Source: Granulosicoccus sp. (GTDB lineage Bacteria > Pseudomonadota > Gammaproteobacteria > Granulosicoccales > Granulosicoccaceae). From it: a DNA stretch of 64,000 nt. The first letter of the stretch is position 1. Each line of letters opens with the position of its first letter. Under the pieces are notes generated by a model, which saw only the letters and a list, made by a program, of their open reading frames with translations, searched no databases and had not been told where the DNA came from. This document shows, one piece after another, positions 27,633 through 37,720 of this stretch. The position numbers and the translations under genes were made by a program. The stretch spans positions 21,574 through 85,573 of the forward strand of contig JAHDGK010000018.1 in the NCBI GenBank assembly GCA_020627685.1, written 5' to 3'.

Positions 27633-29525
27633 TTAGCCCACCAATCCACCGTCATCGCGTGTTACCGCAATAATTGCCGAACGAGGTGTAGAAGACTCAC
27701 CGCCATCTGGCCAGTGTCCTTCGCCTCGTTCTCCAGGATGCTGGACTCCGACGAACATAGTGCGTCTATCCGGACTCCACGTCAGCCCGGTGATTTCAGC
27801 TTGTTTAGGCCCCGTTAAAAACCGGCGAATTTCTCCGGTTACCGGATCTCCCAACAACATCTGATTATTTCCTTGCCCGGCGAAATCTTTCTCATTGGAA
27901 TAATTGCCATCGGTTTGAATCCATAGCATGCCGTTGGAATCAAACTTCAAACCGTCCGGAGAATTAAACATATTGCCTTCGTTTATATTGGCAGACCCAG
28001 CTCTGTCATCAGAATGAACAGCGGGGTTGCCCGCGAGTACATACAGGTCCCAACTGAAAGTGCTGCTTGTGTGGTCCGCCCCGTCTGGACGCCAGCGAAC
28101 GATCTGGCCGTATTTATTCGCTTCTCGAGGGTTAGGGCCACCTACAGGCGTTTCGTCACCACCGGCATTGGCTTTGACACCGCGATTCCTATTGTTGGTT
28201 AAGCAACAATAAATTTCTGCAGCCATAGGGTTTGCGCTCACCCATTCTGGTCGGTCCATGGTGGTAGCACCTACAGCTGAGGCTGCCATGCGAGTGTGAA
28301 TACAAACTTCCGCCATGTTTGCCATGCCTGTGGCTTCTGGCGAAAGTTCCCGCCATTCGCCGGTACCGTCATCGTTGAATTTTGCGGCGTAGAGTTTTCC
28401 TTCTTCTAATAAGGAATCGGTTTCGCCACCCGGGGCATAGACGCCGTCTGATACATAGCGATAGAGAAATTCACCGCGTTCATCATCTCCCATGTATACG
28501 ACAATGTGCCCGTCATTGTTGACTACAACTTCAGCATTTTCATGTTTAAATCGGCCTAATGCGGTGCGTTTCTTGGGACGGCTGGTAGGGTCTGTCGCAT
28601 CAACTTCGGTGACGTAGCCATGCCGATTGTATTCATTAGATTCCTTAGCCAAATCGAAACGGTCATCAATTTTCTCCCAGCCGTATCCACGACCTTTGGG
28701 TGATATGCCGTAACGCTTCATCGAATCGGATACAGGGTGTTCTTCATCCGCAGTTGCAAAGTAGCCGTTGAAATTTTCTTCACAGGCTAGGTAGGTGCCC
28801 CAAGGAGTAGAGCCGTTGCCGCAGTTGTTGAATGTGCCCCTTGCAACTGTCCCTTCAGGATCAGCATTAGTTTTCATGAGGTCATGGCCTCGTGCAGGGC
28901 CGGTGATATCCATTTCAACATCAGGTGTAAAGCGACGGTTAAACGGGCTGTCTTTGACGACAGACCATGCGCCGTTGTCCTCTGCGATTTCAACGGACGT
29001 TAAGCCATGTGCGTTCATGCCTTTTAATATGTCATCGTTGTTCTCAGCTTTACCCTCGGGACGGTTACCCCAGATGACTCCTCTATTAGTGTATTCGTTG
29101 TTGACGATAAGTATGAACTTGTCACCATGTGGGTAGACTTCCATTCCATCGTTGTTATCACCAAACGAGAGTGCCTGGCTTGCCGCATTACCACGAGTTG
29201 CATGATCAAACTCTGGTGCATTCGACCACAAGGGGTCACCCCAACGAGTAACCACATGAGCCTTGTAGCCAGGTGGTACCGTAATGTTGTCAGCGGTACT
29301 GCTTGGAATGGCTGCGAATGCAAACCTGTCTTGAGCAGCGCTGGCTGGTGTGTTGATGAGTACATTTCCAAAAGCTGCGACACTACCGAAAGCCATCACG
29401 CTTTTTAATAAATCTCGTCTGGACAATGCGCTGTCTACAATTCTGTCAAAATCTGTTTCAGCGGGTCGGGGGTTGATGTATTCGTCGAATTCGTCAAACG
29501 ATAGATCATCTGGGTTTGTCGTCAT
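27633..29525 (-). CDS. PhoX family Tat-exported protein (DUF839), probable alkaline phosphatase
   Basis: A 630-residue periplasmic protein of the PhoX family, whose characterised members are Ca2+/Fe-dependent alkaline phosphatases releasing phosphate from organic esters. The N-terminal 35 residues precede a twin-arginine motif SRRDLLK, then a hydrophobic stretch and an ASA cleavage site; long pre-Tat leaders are typical of this family. The beta-propeller region contains CEENFNGYF, YGWEKIDDRFD and WIQTDGNYSNEKDF. The frame extends to 29597, but ATG 29525 follows GGAGACAGCTCT and starts MTTNPDDLSFDEFDEY, so it is preferred. No convincing Pho box was seen upstream. PhoX-like proteins of this branch may have other substrates. 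Confidence 0.82.
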   Translation of the reverse strand: MTTNPDDLSFDEFDEYINPRPAETDFDRIVDSALSRRDLLKSVMAFGSVAAFGNVLINTPASAAQDRFAFAAIPSSTADNITVPPGYKAHVVTRWGDPLWSNAPEFDHATRGNAASQALSFGDNNDGMEVYPHGDKFILIVNNEYTNRGVIWGNRPEGKAENNDDILKGMNAHGLTSVEIAEDNGAWSVVKDSPFNRRFTPDVEMDITGPARGHDLMKTNADPEGTVARGTFNNCGNGSTPWGTYLACEENFNGYFATADEEHPVSDSMKRYGISPKGRGYGWEKIDDRFDLAKESNEYNRHGYVTEVDATDPTSRPKKRTALGRFKHENAEVVVNNDGHIVVYMGDDERGEFLYRYVSDGVYAPGGETDSLLEEGKLYAAKFNDDGTGEWRELSPEATGMANMAEVCIHTRMAASAVGATTMDRPEWVSANPMAAEIYCCLTNNRNRGVKANAGGDETPVGGPNPREANKYGQIVRWRPDGADHTSSTFSWDLYVLAGNPAVHSDDRAGSANINEGNMFNSPDGLKFDSNGMLWIQTDGNYSNEKDFAGQGNNQMLLGDPVTGEIRRFLTGPKQAEITGLTWSPDRRTMFVGVQHPGERGEGHWPDGGESSTPRSAIIAVTRDDGGLVG

Positions 29526-29851
29526 AGAGCTGTCTCCGAACTTCGTTAAAAGAAAAGAAGCGCTGCGAGTGATGAGCGAAAAAACGTCCCGCAACAAACT
29601 CCCGAAACGTCACTCTATCACCGATATTTTTCAATTGTGTTAAACCACAGGTAAGTTTGGCGTCGAATGACGTTAGCGAAAAAGCTAGGTCTGTAAATAA
29701 CTCACGGGTACCCTTTGCGCGAGTGAACGGCGTTGCTTATCGACAGGCTAATGTTCAAAGGGTTAGAGCTGTAATTTTACGTCGCATTTGAGCTTGTATC
29801 GCTAAGTGAGTTAGCAACATAATGAAGAAAAATTTAGGACACCACTTGAAA
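29526..29851. other. Divergent intergenic region, phoX/dehydrogenase
   Basis: About 326 bases between divergent starts. It must contain promoters for both genes, but no -35/-10 pair close to consensus, no Pho box and no strong hairpin was found. Confidence 0.4.
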
Positions 29852-30811
29852 ATGCATATAGGTTTTATTGGTTTGGGCAATGTCGGCGGAAAACTCGCAG
29901 GCAGTTTGGTGCGCAATGGTTTTAATGTCACTGTCAGGGACTTAGACAAAAGTGCCGCGCAGGAACTTTTAGACAAAGGTGCCAAGTTTGGCGATAGTGC
30001 GGCAAAGATGGGGGCTGAGTGCGATATCGTCATCACCTGTTTGCCATCTCCCGCTGCTAGTGCAAGTGTTGTGGAAGGTCCTGATGGGCTGTTGGAGGGG
30101 CTTACCCCCGGGACCATCTGGGCCGAAATGAGCACAACAGACGAAGCAGAGGTCACGCGCCTAGGTGCAAAGATTGTAGAAGCCGGTGGTTTCGCCGTAG
30201 ATTGCCCGGTTTCGGGTGGCTGTCACCGCGCGGCAACGGGCAACATAGCCATTTTTGCCGGTTGCGATCGCCCGGTATTTGAAAAACTACTGCCCGTATT
30301 AAAAGCGATGGGCAGGCGAATATTGCACACCGGTGAACTGGGCAGTGCATCGGTACTGAAAGTGGTAACAAACTACCTGGCTACTGCAAACTTACTAAGT
30401 ATTAGCGAAGCGTTGGTGACGTGCAAAGCTGCCGGAATGGATATGGCCACGGCCTATGAGGCCATTAAAGTATCGTCAGGTAATTCCTTTGTTCATGAAA
30501 CCGAAAGTCAGGTAATTCTCAACGGATCACGAGATATTAACTTCACGATGGATCTGGTACTTAAAGATATTGGTTTGTTTCAATCCGTGGCTGACAGGGC
30601 AGGTGTGCCGTTAGAGATAAATCCGTTGATGATAAAAATCATGAAAGACGGTGCAGAGCGGTATGGTATGCGCGAGTGGTCGCCCAACATTATTAAACGA
30701 CTGGAGGAGGCTGCCAACGTTCAGGTCCTTGCGGACGGTTTCCCTGCTGAAATGACAGACGATGAGCCGGAAGAGGAAGGTTACGAAATTATTCCGAAAA
30801 GCCGGCAGTAG
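29852..30811 (+). CDS. 3-hydroxyisobutyrate dehydrogenase-like NAD(P)-dependent enzyme
   Basis: A beta-hydroxyacid dehydrogenase family oxidoreductase. The N-terminal Rossmann fold starts with GFIGLGNVGGKLA, followed by the substrate-site motif DCPVSGG (usual DxPVSGG) and the catalytic Lys in SVLKVVTNYL; the C-terminal half is helical. Members oxidise 3-hydroxyisobutyrate (valine catabolism), tartronate semialdehyde or related acids, and the substrate cannot be read from sequence. Neighbouring leucine-degradation genes make a branched-chain role plausible. ATG 29852 begins MHIGFIGLG; an in-frame ATG at 29822 would add ten residues and cannot be excluded. The tail is unusually acidic (TDDEPEEEGYE). 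Confidence 0.82.
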   Translation: MHIGFIGLGNVGGKLAGSLVRNGFNVTVRDLDKSAAQELLDKGAKFGDSAAKMGAECDIVITCLPSPAASASVVEGPDGLLEGLTPGTIWAEMSTTDEAEVTRLGAKIVEAGGFAVDCPVSGGCHRAATGNIAIFAGCDRPVFEKLLPVLKAMGRRILHTGELGSASVLKVVTNYLATANLLSISEALVTCKAAGMDMATAYEAIKVSSGNSFVHETESQVILNGSRDINFTMDLVLKDIGLFQSVADRAGVPLEINPLMIKIMKDGAERYGMREWSPNIIKRLEEAANVQVLADGFPAEMTDDEPEEEGYEIIPKSRQ

Positions 30812-30847
30812 GCTCGCATTTGTCAAATAGGCTCGCTATCTGTTTTT

Positions 30848-31303
30848 TTAAATAGGTAGCACAGTTGTATTTTTTATTTCACTCATAGCAAACGATGAAC
30901 TGATCTGCCCCACCGTGGGCAGACTCAGCAAGTCGTTTTTAACCAGCTTCTCGTAGTCCTTTATCGATGCGGTGACGACGCGCAGCATGTAGTCCTGCTC
31001 ACCTGACATGGTGTAGCACTGTAAGACGTTGGGATGCGCTCTGGCGGCATTCTCGAACGCTTCCATGCTGGCTTTGTCATGCTGTTTTAGCCGAATGAAG
31101 CAAAAGACCGTGATGTGAAGACCGAGTGCATCGGTGTCCAGAACCACGTTCCGCTCAATGATCAGCCCGTCCGATTCCAGTTTCTTTAGGCGCCTCCAGC
31201 ACGGGGTGTGGCTTAGTCCGATTCTTTCACCGAGCTCAGCCACGCTGAGCTGCGGCTCGGCCTGGAGCGCCCTTAATAGTTTCAAATCCGTACTATCAGG
31301 CAT
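30848..31303 (-). CDS. Lrp/AsnC family transcriptional regulator
   Basis: A 151-residue regulator with an N-terminal helix-turn-helix (LSVAELGERIGLSHTPCWRR) and a C-terminal RAM/ligand-binding domain ending at about 145. Lrp-type proteins usually sense amino acids and control nearby catabolic genes. The open frame extends to 31429, but the first 42 codons encode no family sequence; ATG 31303 gives MPDSTDLKLLRAL, the normal Lrp start. It is divergent from the ferredoxin oxidoreductase, and the gap holds a palindrome that could be its operator. It probably regulates the oxidoreductase and downstream acyl-CoA genes and itself; the effector is unknown. Confidence 0.9.
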   Translation of the reverse strand: MPDSTDLKLLRALQAEPQLSVAELGERIGLSHTPCWRRLKKLESDGLIIERNVVLDTDALGLHITVFCFIRLKQHDKASMEAFENAARAHPNVLQCYTMSGEQDYMLRVVTASIKDYEKLVKNDLLSLPTVGQISSSFAMSEIKNTTVLPI

Positions 31304-31339
31304 TGGATTAGGATATTTTTGACAATAAAGCGCAAATAG

Positions 31340-31355
31340 TAGGATGAATATCCTA
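31340..31355. promoter_or_regulatory. Candidate Lrp-family operator
   Basis: A perfect 6-base dyad TAGGAT-GAAT-ATCCTA lies between the divergent regulator and oxidoreductase genes. Size and AT-rich centre resemble Lrp-type sites. A further half-site, TAGGATAT, occurs near 31309 just upstream of the regulator start. Confidence 0.4.
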
Positions 31356-31446
31356 TAAGGCGCAATAGGCATCACATAAAATCGCAAACCTGTCCTAAGA
31401 AAATCAGGGCACACTAGTCCAACGATCAAATGCCGAGGTAGCGAAG

Positions 31447-34400
31447 ATGGGTGTCACTCATTCTCTGGATGATAAATACACTGCGTTGGACGGCAGTGCC
31501 TTTATGACGGGAACTCAGGCCTTGGTCCGGCTACCCATGGCTCAGATGCGCCGTGATCAGAAGGCAGGCTTGAATACGGCTGCTTTTGTTACCGGTTACC
31601 GTGGCTCGCCTTTAGGTTCATATGACCAACAGTTGCTGCTGGCTAAATCGCATTTGGATAGTCATGGGGTGCGATTTCAGCCAGGTGTTAATGAAGATCT
31701 TGCTGCAACGGCCATTTGGGGAACGCAGCAAGTTCCCTTGTCTTCACAGGCTAACAAAGACGGGGTTGTGGGTTATTGGTATGGCAAAGGGCCCGGTGTC
31801 GACCGATGCGGTGATGTTTTTAAGCATGGTAATGCGGCAGGTACATCCACGCATGGAGGTGTTCTTTGTTTTGCCGGAGATGACCACACCGCTAAATCAT
31901 CAACACTGCCGCATCAGTCCGATCATGCCTTTATGGCAGCTGTTATGCCGGTGTTGTACCCGTCATCTATTCACGAATTTATAGAGCTCGGTTTATTCGG
32001 CATCGCTATGTCTCGCTACTCCGGTGCTTGGGTGGGGTACAAGGTCATCTCGGACACGGTAGAAACCAGCGCTGTGGTGTCCTTGGGTGATGAGAACAAA
32101 AGCTTTCTGTTGCCCGATGATTTTGACATGCCGGATGGTGGACTCAATCTTCGCTGGCCGGACCCGCCGTTGGTTCAAGATGACAGACTGCAGGAACATA
32201 AAGCTTACGCAGCATTAGCTTTTGCGCGAGCCAATAAAATCGATCAAGTGGTGCTGGATTCCAAGAACGCTAGATTTGGCATTGTCGCTACCGGCAAAGC
32301 GTTTGAAGATGTCAGGCAAGCGTTAACCGAACTTGCCATCGATGAAAACACGGCGCATGAGATTGGGCTGCGTCTTTACAAGGTGCGTATGCCGTGGCCG
32401 CTTGAGCCTAGTGGGATTCGATCGTTCTCAGAAGGACTGGAAGAAGTGCTCATCATTGAGGAGCGACGCGAAATTATAGAGCACCAAATTAAACAGCAGC
32501 TGTTTAACTGGCGTTCAGATGTAAGGCCGAGAATTATCGGTAAATTTAATGAAAACGATGAACCTTTTTTACCGTTGTCCGCTGCGCTTTCAACGTCCAG
32601 GGTAGCGCGTGCTATTGCTGCAAGATTGTTGAAGTTGCCACTTGAAGAATCGTTAAAGCGACGCATTGAAGATCGCCTCGAGTACTTACAGAAACGTGCT
32701 GATGAACGTGTGTCCTTGGCAGCACCTATCGAGAGACAACCGTGGTTCTGTTCGGGTTGCCCGCACAACTCGTCAACGAAAGTCCCCGAAGGTTCCACTG
32801 CTATGGCCGGTATTGGTTGTCACTATATGGTGCAGTGGATGGATCGAAATACATCCACGTTCACACAAATGGGCGGAGAAGGTGTCTCCTGGACTGGCTT
32901 GAGTCCTTTCACCGATGAAAAACATCGATTCGTCAATATTGGTGACGGGACGTATTTTCATTCCGGTTTGTTGGCTATACGTGCATCGGTTGCAGCTGGA
33001 GTGAACCTGACATACAAAGTGCTGTTCAATGACGCCGTTGCTATGACGGGTGGGCAAGCCGTTGATGGTGATTTAACCGCAACAGATATTGCTCACCAAC
33101 TGCATGCGGAAGGGGTGTCACCCATTTATGTCGTTAGCGATGAGCCGGAAAATTTCTCGCTAAGTGAATTACCCGCAGGCGTCACGATAGAGCATCGGGA
33201 AAACCTGGATTCGGTACAACGCACATTGCGGGAGCTTAAAGGGTGTAACGCCATTGTTTATGCACAAACCTGTGCCGCTGAAAAACGTCGAAGGCGTAAG
33301 CGGGGTTTGATGCCCGATCCAGCAAAACGGGTCATCATTAATAGTGATGTCTGCGAAGGGTGTGGCGACTGCTCAATACAATCCAACTGCGTATCCATTG
33401 AACCTATAGATACGCCCATGGGCCGCAAAAGAACCATTAACCAATCGAGTTGCAACAAAGATTTTTCATGTGTGCAAGGTTTCTGTCCCTCTTTTGTTAC
33501 GGTTGACGGGGGGGAGTTGAGGGCGCCTGAAAAGCCAGCGATGCCAACAGTCACTGAAACGTTGGAAATGCCCGTTGTTCCTTCTCTCAACGATGTCACT
33601 TGGAATATCGCCATAACCGGTGTCGGTGGGACGGGCGTGCTAACTATCGGTGCGTTGTTGGGTATGGCCGCTCATGTTGACGGTCATGCTTCGATGATTC
33701 TGGATATGGCAGGTTTGGCTCAGAAAGGCGGAGCCGTGTTAAGTCATGTGCGTTTGGCTCGTCATCCGTCAATGGTTACCAGTCCGCATATCGTTGTTGG
33801 CAGTGCTGACCTGCTGATTGCCGCAGATGCTGTTGTTGCTGCATCCGCAGAGGGTTCCGTTTTGTGTGATGGAAATAGAACTGAATCTGTCGTTAATACA
33901 ACTACTGCACCTGTTGCAAGCTTCATACATCATCGTGATATCGATTTCAAATACAGCGCTGTGGAGGCACGTATCGGTGAGGTCTCCAAAAATGCTAAAC
34001 ACTTCCATGCGTTTGGAAAAATTGCTAAAGATAAAATTGGCGACAGCATTGCGACCAATATCATGATGCTGGGGTATGCGTGGCAAAGTGGACTCATTCC
34101 GTTGAGCTATGAATCATTAATGTCGGCCATAGAGCTTAATGGAGTGGCGGTCGCCGCAAACAAGCATGCGTTCTATTGGGGTCGTAAGTTGAGGCTTGAG
34201 CCCGAGTTGCTTAAAGCGGACACCATAGCGTTATCGAAAAACGCTGACAATGCTACGACACAAACCGGGCTTCAGTCGCTACTAAGGCATCGTGAAAAAC
34301 ATTTGGTCGCCTATCAAAACCAGCGATTGGCGAATCGCTATAAGGCGCTAGTGAGCGAAGTGGTTGATGCGTGTACGCAGTTAGGCCTGGATGATTCTCT

Positions 34401-34926
34401 ACCTACCATCGTTGCTACGGAATATGCCAGGCTGCTGGCCTACAAAGACGAGTATGAAGTGGCCAGATTATATTCATTACCCGCTTTCACGGAGCAATTG
34501 AAAAAGACGTTTACCGGGGATTTTAAATTTAGCCTGCATCTCGCTCCACCGATTTTGAGTAGGCCCGGTCCAGATGGACGTCCGAAAAAACGCCAATTTG
34601 GATCTAGCATCTTGCCGTTGTTCAAGCTATTGCAACATGGCAAAAAAATACGCGGCACGTGGATCGATCCTTTTTCACACACGCAAGAGCGCCGTACAGA
34701 AAGAGCATGGATAGAAAAATTTGAAAGCGATGTGTCTCTGGTACTGAGTGAGCTGAATGTTCGAAATGTTGAACAGGCCAAAACCCTACTTAATGTACCG
34801 GCACAAATTAGGGGGTTTGGTATCGTTAAATGCACCGCGATGCGGGAAGCTGACGTAGAGCGCAGGGCTGCGCTAGAATCTTTCCGTAACGTGAAACAAG
34901 ATGCAGTCTCATCGGCTGCAGCTTAA
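31447..34926 (+). CDS. Fused indolepyruvate-type 2-oxoacid:ferredoxin oxidoreductase
   Basis: An 1159-residue fusion of IorA- and IorB-like parts. Family members oxidatively decarboxylate aryl-pyruvates (or other 2-oxoacids) to acyl-CoA with thiamine diphosphate, reducing ferredoxin. The N-terminal pyrimidine-binding region has [11 protein letters not shown]; the middle thiamine-diphosphate region has [17 protein letters not shown] and [11 protein letters not shown]. The ferredoxin-like region has [13 protein letters not shown] and a second Cys group ([15 protein letters not shown]). The gamma-type domain begins [19 protein letters not shown] precedes the ATG. Its position next to isovaleryl-CoA dehydrogenase suggests it may make branched-chain acyl-CoA, but indolepyruvate is the annotated substrate for the family. 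Confidence 0.9.
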   Translation: MGVTHSLDDKYTALDGSAFMTGTQALVRLPMAQMRRDQKAGLNTAAFVTGYRGSPLGSYDQQLLLAKSHLDSHGVRFQPGVNEDLAATAIWGTQQVPLSSQANKDGVVGYWYGKGPGVDRCGDVFKHGNAAGTSTHGGVLCFAGDDHTAKSSTLPHQSDHAFMAAVMPVLYPSSIHEFIELGLFGIAMSRYSGAWVGYKVISDTVETSAVVSLGDENKSFLLPDDFDMPDGGLNLRWPDPPLVQDDRLQEHKAYAALAFARANKIDQVVLDSKNARFGIVATGKAFEDVRQALTELAIDENTAHEIGLRLYKVRMPWPLEPSGIRSFSEGLEEVLIIEERREIIEHQIKQQLFNWRSDVRPRIIGKFNENDEPFLPLSAALSTSRVARAIAARLLKLPLEESLKRRIEDRLEYLQKRADERVSLAAPIERQPWFCSGCPHNSSTKVPEGSTAMAGIGCHYMVQWMDRNTSTFTQMGGEGVSWTGLSPFTDEKHRFVNIGDGTYFHSGLLAIRASVAAGVNLTYKVLFNDAVAMTGGQAVDGDLTATDIAHQLHAEGVSPIYVVSDEPENFSLSELPAGVTIEHRENLDSVQRTLRELKGCNAIVYAQTCAAEKRRRRKRGLMPDPAKRVIINSDVCEGCGDCSIQSNCVSIEPIDTPMGRKRTINQSSCNKDFSCVQGFCPSFVTVDGGELRAPEKPAMPTVTETLEMPVVPSLNDVTWNIAITGVGGTGVLTIGALLGMAAHVDGHASMILDMAGLAQKGGAVLSHVRLARHPSMVTSPHIVVGSADLLIAADAVVAASAEGSVLCDGNRTESVVNTTTAPVASFIHHRDIDFKYSAVEARIGEVSKNAKHFHAFGKIAKDKIGDSIATNIMMLGYAWQSGLIPLSYESLMSAIELNGVAVAANKHAFYWGRKLRLEPELLKADTIALSKNADNATTQTGLQSLLRHREKHLVAYQNQRLANRYKALVSEVVDACTQLGLDDSLPTIVATEYARLLAYKDEYEVARLYSLPAFTEQLKKTFTGDFKFSLHLAPPILSRPGPDGRPKKRQFGSSILPLFKLLQHGKKIRGTWIDPFSHTQERRTERAWIEKFESDVSLVLSELNVRNVEQAKTLLNVPAQIRGFGIVKCTAMREADVERRAALESFRNVKQDAVSSAAA

Positions 34927-34952
34927 CGACCAACCCATTCAGGATCTTGTCT

Positions 34953-36116
34953 ATGTTTAACTCAGGGATGCATTTCTCATTAGGAGAGGATATCGAAGCC
35001 TTACGGGATTCAGTTGCCCGTTTTGCGCGCGATGAAATAGCGCCACGAGCAGCCGAGATAGATCGTAGCAATGACTTTCCAATGGATTTATGGAAGTCAA
35101 TGGGCGACTTGGGCCTTCACGGCATTACAGTTCCAGAAGCAGATGGTGGTTTGGGGATGGGCTATTTGGCCCATTGCGTAGCCATCGAAGAAATCAGTCG
35201 CGCCAGTGCTTCGGTTGGATTGTCATACGGGGCGCATTCCAATTTGTGCGTTAATCAAATTAGACGCAATGGCAACGATGAACAAAAAGCCAAGTATCTG
35301 CCGGGTCTCATTGCAGGCACGCAGGTAGGTGCACTTGCCATGTCTGAGCCGGGTTCAGGTTCTGATGTTGTATCAATGAAGCTTAATGCCAAGAAAGAGG
35401 GCGATGACTACGTTCTGACTGGCAATAAAATGTGGATAACAAACGGCCCGGACGCTGACGTCTTGGTGGTGTACGCCAAAACCGATCCTGCCGCTGCAGC
35501 CAGAGGCATTACCGCATTTATCATTGAGCGTGGAATGGATGGGTTTAGCACATCCCCGAAACTCGATAAATTAGGTATGCGGGGCTCAAATACCTGTGAA
35601 CTTGTGTTTGATAATTGTCGTGTTCCAGCAGCCAATGTGTTGGGCGCCGAAGGTCGCGGGGTTAATGTTCTGATGTCAGGGCTAGACTACGAGCGAGTTG
35701 TCTTGGCCGGTGGCCCGGTTGGGATTATGGCAGCCTGCCTCGATGTGGTGATGCCATACGTACACGAGCGTAAGCAATTCGGCCAAGCCATTGGTGAGTT
35801 TCAACTCATGCAGGGCAAACTTGCTGATATGTATTCAACAACCAGTGCCTGCCGCGCATACGTGTATGCGGTAGCGGCTGCGTGCGATAGGGGCGAGACC
35901 ACACGCAAAGATGCAGCGGGCTGTATTCTTTATTCGGCCGAGAAAGCAACTTGGTGTGCTCTGGAGGCTATTCAAACGCTGGGTGGAAACGGCTATATCA
36001 ATGACTACCCGACCGGCAGGCTCTTGCGAGATGCAAAGCTCTATGAAATCGGCGCAGGTACCAGTGAAATTCGTCGTATGTTGATTGGTCGCGAACTTTT
36101 TGCAGAAACCTCGTGA
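34953..36116 (+). CDS. Isovaleryl-CoA dehydrogenase
   Basis: An FAD-dependent acyl-CoA dehydrogenase that oxidises isovaleryl-CoA to 3-methylcrotonyl-CoA in leucine breakdown. The 387-residue protein has the FAD site [12 protein letters not shown] and [12 protein letters not shown]. The catalytic Glu is at the isovaleryl-specific position in [13 protein letters not shown], while the usual acyl-CoA dehydrogenase position near the C-terminus reads [11 protein letters not shown], exactly as in known isovaleryl-CoA dehydrogenases. ATG 34953 follows AGGA by 8 bases; a TTG two codons earlier is possible. The stop overlaps the next start by 4 bases (GTGA). The next two genes are the methylcrotonyl-CoA carboxylase subunits. 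Confidence 0.93.
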   Translation: MFNSGMHFSLGEDIEALRDSVARFARDEIAPRAAEIDRSNDFPMDLWKSMGDLGLHGITVPEADGGLGMGYLAHCVAIEEISRASASVGLSYGAHSNLCVNQIRRNGNDEQKAKYLPGLIAGTQVGALAMSEPGSGSDVVSMKLNAKKEGDDYVLTGNKMWITNGPDADVLVVYAKTDPAAAARGITAFIIERGMDGFSTSPKLDKLGMRGSNTCELVFDNCRVPAANVLGAEGRGVNVLMSGLDYERVVLAGGPVGIMAACLDVVMPYVHERKQFGQAIGEFQLMQGKLADMYSTTSACRAYVYAVAAACDRGETTRKDAAGCILYSAEKATWCALEAIQTLGGNGYINDYPTGRLLRDAKLYEIGAGTSEIRRMLIGRELFAETS

Positions 36117-37717
36117 AGCTAAGCTCAAGCATTAATCGCAATAGCGATGACTACACAAACAATCGTAATGCGCTGCTAACTAGCATCGACGAAGTTGAAA
36201 GTGCTGCGGCCAGCATTGCACTGGGCGGAAGTGAGCGAACCCGAGAAAGGCACATATCTCGAGGTAAGCTGCTGCCGCGTGAACGCATTTCTCGTTTGAT
36301 TGATCCAGGCAGTGCATTTTTAGAAATTGGACTATTCGCCGGTTGGAATCACTATGACAATGAGGTGCCGAGTGCGGGCGTCATTGCAGGGGTAGCGCCT
36401 GTCTGCGGCATCGATTGCATGATTATCTGCAACGATGCCACGGTGAAAGGCGGTACGTATTTCCCGCTTACCGTGAAAAAGCATTTACGAGCTCAAGCCA
36501 TTGCAGAACAAAACGAGCTGCCGTGCATATATCTAGTCGATAGTGGCGGCGCCAATTTACCCAATCAGGATGATGTCTTTCCTGACAGAGAACATTTTGG
36601 TCGTATCTTCTTCAACCAAGCATCCATGTCTGCCAAGGGTATTGCACAGATTGCTGTCGTAATGGGGTCTTGTACTGCCGGAGGAGCCTACGTCCCCGCG
36701 ATGTCTGATCAAACCATCATTGTTCGAGAACAGGGCACGATATTTCTTGCCGGGCCACCGCTGGTTAAAGCGGCAACCGGTGAAGAAGTCTCCGCCGAAG
36801 TGTTAGGTGGAGGGGATACACATACGCGTTTGTCCGGTGTGGCAGATCATCTGGCTGAGGACGACACGCATGCATTGGCCTTAGCCCGTGATTGTATTGC
36901 ATCATTAAATAAAGCCAAGCCTGGCACTGTGCAGCTGCGCCCTGTCCGAGATCCTCTCTATGACGCAGAGGAGCTTTTAGGGATCATTCCGGCAGACGCT
37001 AAGAAACCGTTTGATGTGCATGACGTTATTGCACGCATTGTTGATGCTTCTGAGTTTGATGAATTTAAACCGGCTTATGGTTCTACGCTGGTTACAGGCT
37101 TTGCCCATATCATGGGTATGCCTGTGGGTATCATCGCAAACAACGGTGTGTTGTTCTCCGAAAGTGCGGTTAAAGGTGCGCACTTCGTTGAGTTGTGTTG
37201 TCAGCGTAAAATCCCATTGGTTTTTCTGCAGAACATTACCGGGTTTATGGTGGGGCAAGCTGCGGAAGCTGGGGGGATCGCCAAGCATGGGGCCAAGCTT
37301 GTTATGGCTGTCAGTAATGCTGCTGTGCCTAAAATAACCCTCATCATTGGTGGCTCTTACGGAGCCGGTAATTATGGTATGTGCGGGCGGGCTTACGACC
37401 CCAGGTTCTTATGGATGTGGCCCAATGCGCGTATATCTGTGATGGGTGGTGAGCAAGCGGCAGACGTCCTTGTCTCTGTTCAAGAGGCAGGAATACGACG
37501 AGCAGGCAAACCGTTTGGCGAGAAAGAAAGACAAGCCATTCGACAACCTTATGTTGAACAATTTGATGCGCAGTCGCGGCCACTCTATGCATCATCTCGA
37601 TTATGGGACGACGGTATTATTGATCCCCGAAAAACACGTGATGTATTGGCTTTGAGCTTATCGGCCAGTCTGAATGCACCCATACCGGAGACTCGCTTCG
37701 GCGTGTTCAGGATGTAA
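36113..37717 (+). CDS. Methylcrotonyl-CoA carboxylase, carboxyltransferase (beta) subunit
   Basis: Transfers CO2 from carboxybiotin to 3-methylcrotonyl-CoA, giving 3-methylglutaconyl-CoA. The 534-residue protein has both crotonase-like carboxyltransferase halves, with [11 protein letters not shown] and [17 protein letters not shown] in the first and NITGFMVGQ and [18 protein letters not shown] in the second, all characteristic of the methylcrotonyl type. The start is GTG at 36113, overlapping the preceding stop. The biotin-carrying subunit follows after 3 bases. The methylglutaconyl-CoA hydratase gene that often lies between the two subunits is absent here. Confidence 0.94.
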   Translation: MKLSSSINRNSDDYTNNRNALLTSIDEVESAAASIALGGSERTRERHISRGKLLPRERISRLIDPGSAFLEIGLFAGWNHYDNEVPSAGVIAGVAPVCGIDCMIICNDATVKGGTYFPLTVKKHLRAQAIAEQNELPCIYLVDSGGANLPNQDDVFPDREHFGRIFFNQASMSAKGIAQIAVVMGSCTAGGAYVPAMSDQTIIVREQGTIFLAGPPLVKAATGEEVSAEVLGGGDTHTRLSGVADHLAEDDTHALALARDCIASLNKAKPGTVQLRPVRDPLYDAEELLGIIPADAKKPFDVHDVIARIVDASEFDEFKPAYGSTLVTGFAHIMGMPVGIIANNGVLFSESAVKGAHFVELCCQRKIPLVFLQNITGFMVGQAAEAGGIAKHGAKLVMAVSNAAVPKITLIIGGSYGAGNYGMCGRAYDPRFLWMWPNARISVMGGEQAADVLVSVQEAGIRRAGKPFGEKERQAIRQPYVEQFDAQSRPLYASSRLWDDGIIDPRKTRDVLALSLSASLNAPIPETRFGVFRM

Positions 37718-37720
37718 GCA

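Noticed and set aside
29526..29851. Pho box upstream of the PhoX-like gene
   Set aside because: No pair of CTGTCAT-like repeats with correct spacing was found on the minus strand.
30812..30847. Direct repeat AGGCTCGC and T run between convergent genes as a terminator
   Set aside because: No stable GC-rich stem precedes the T run; pairing is short and includes a G-U pair.
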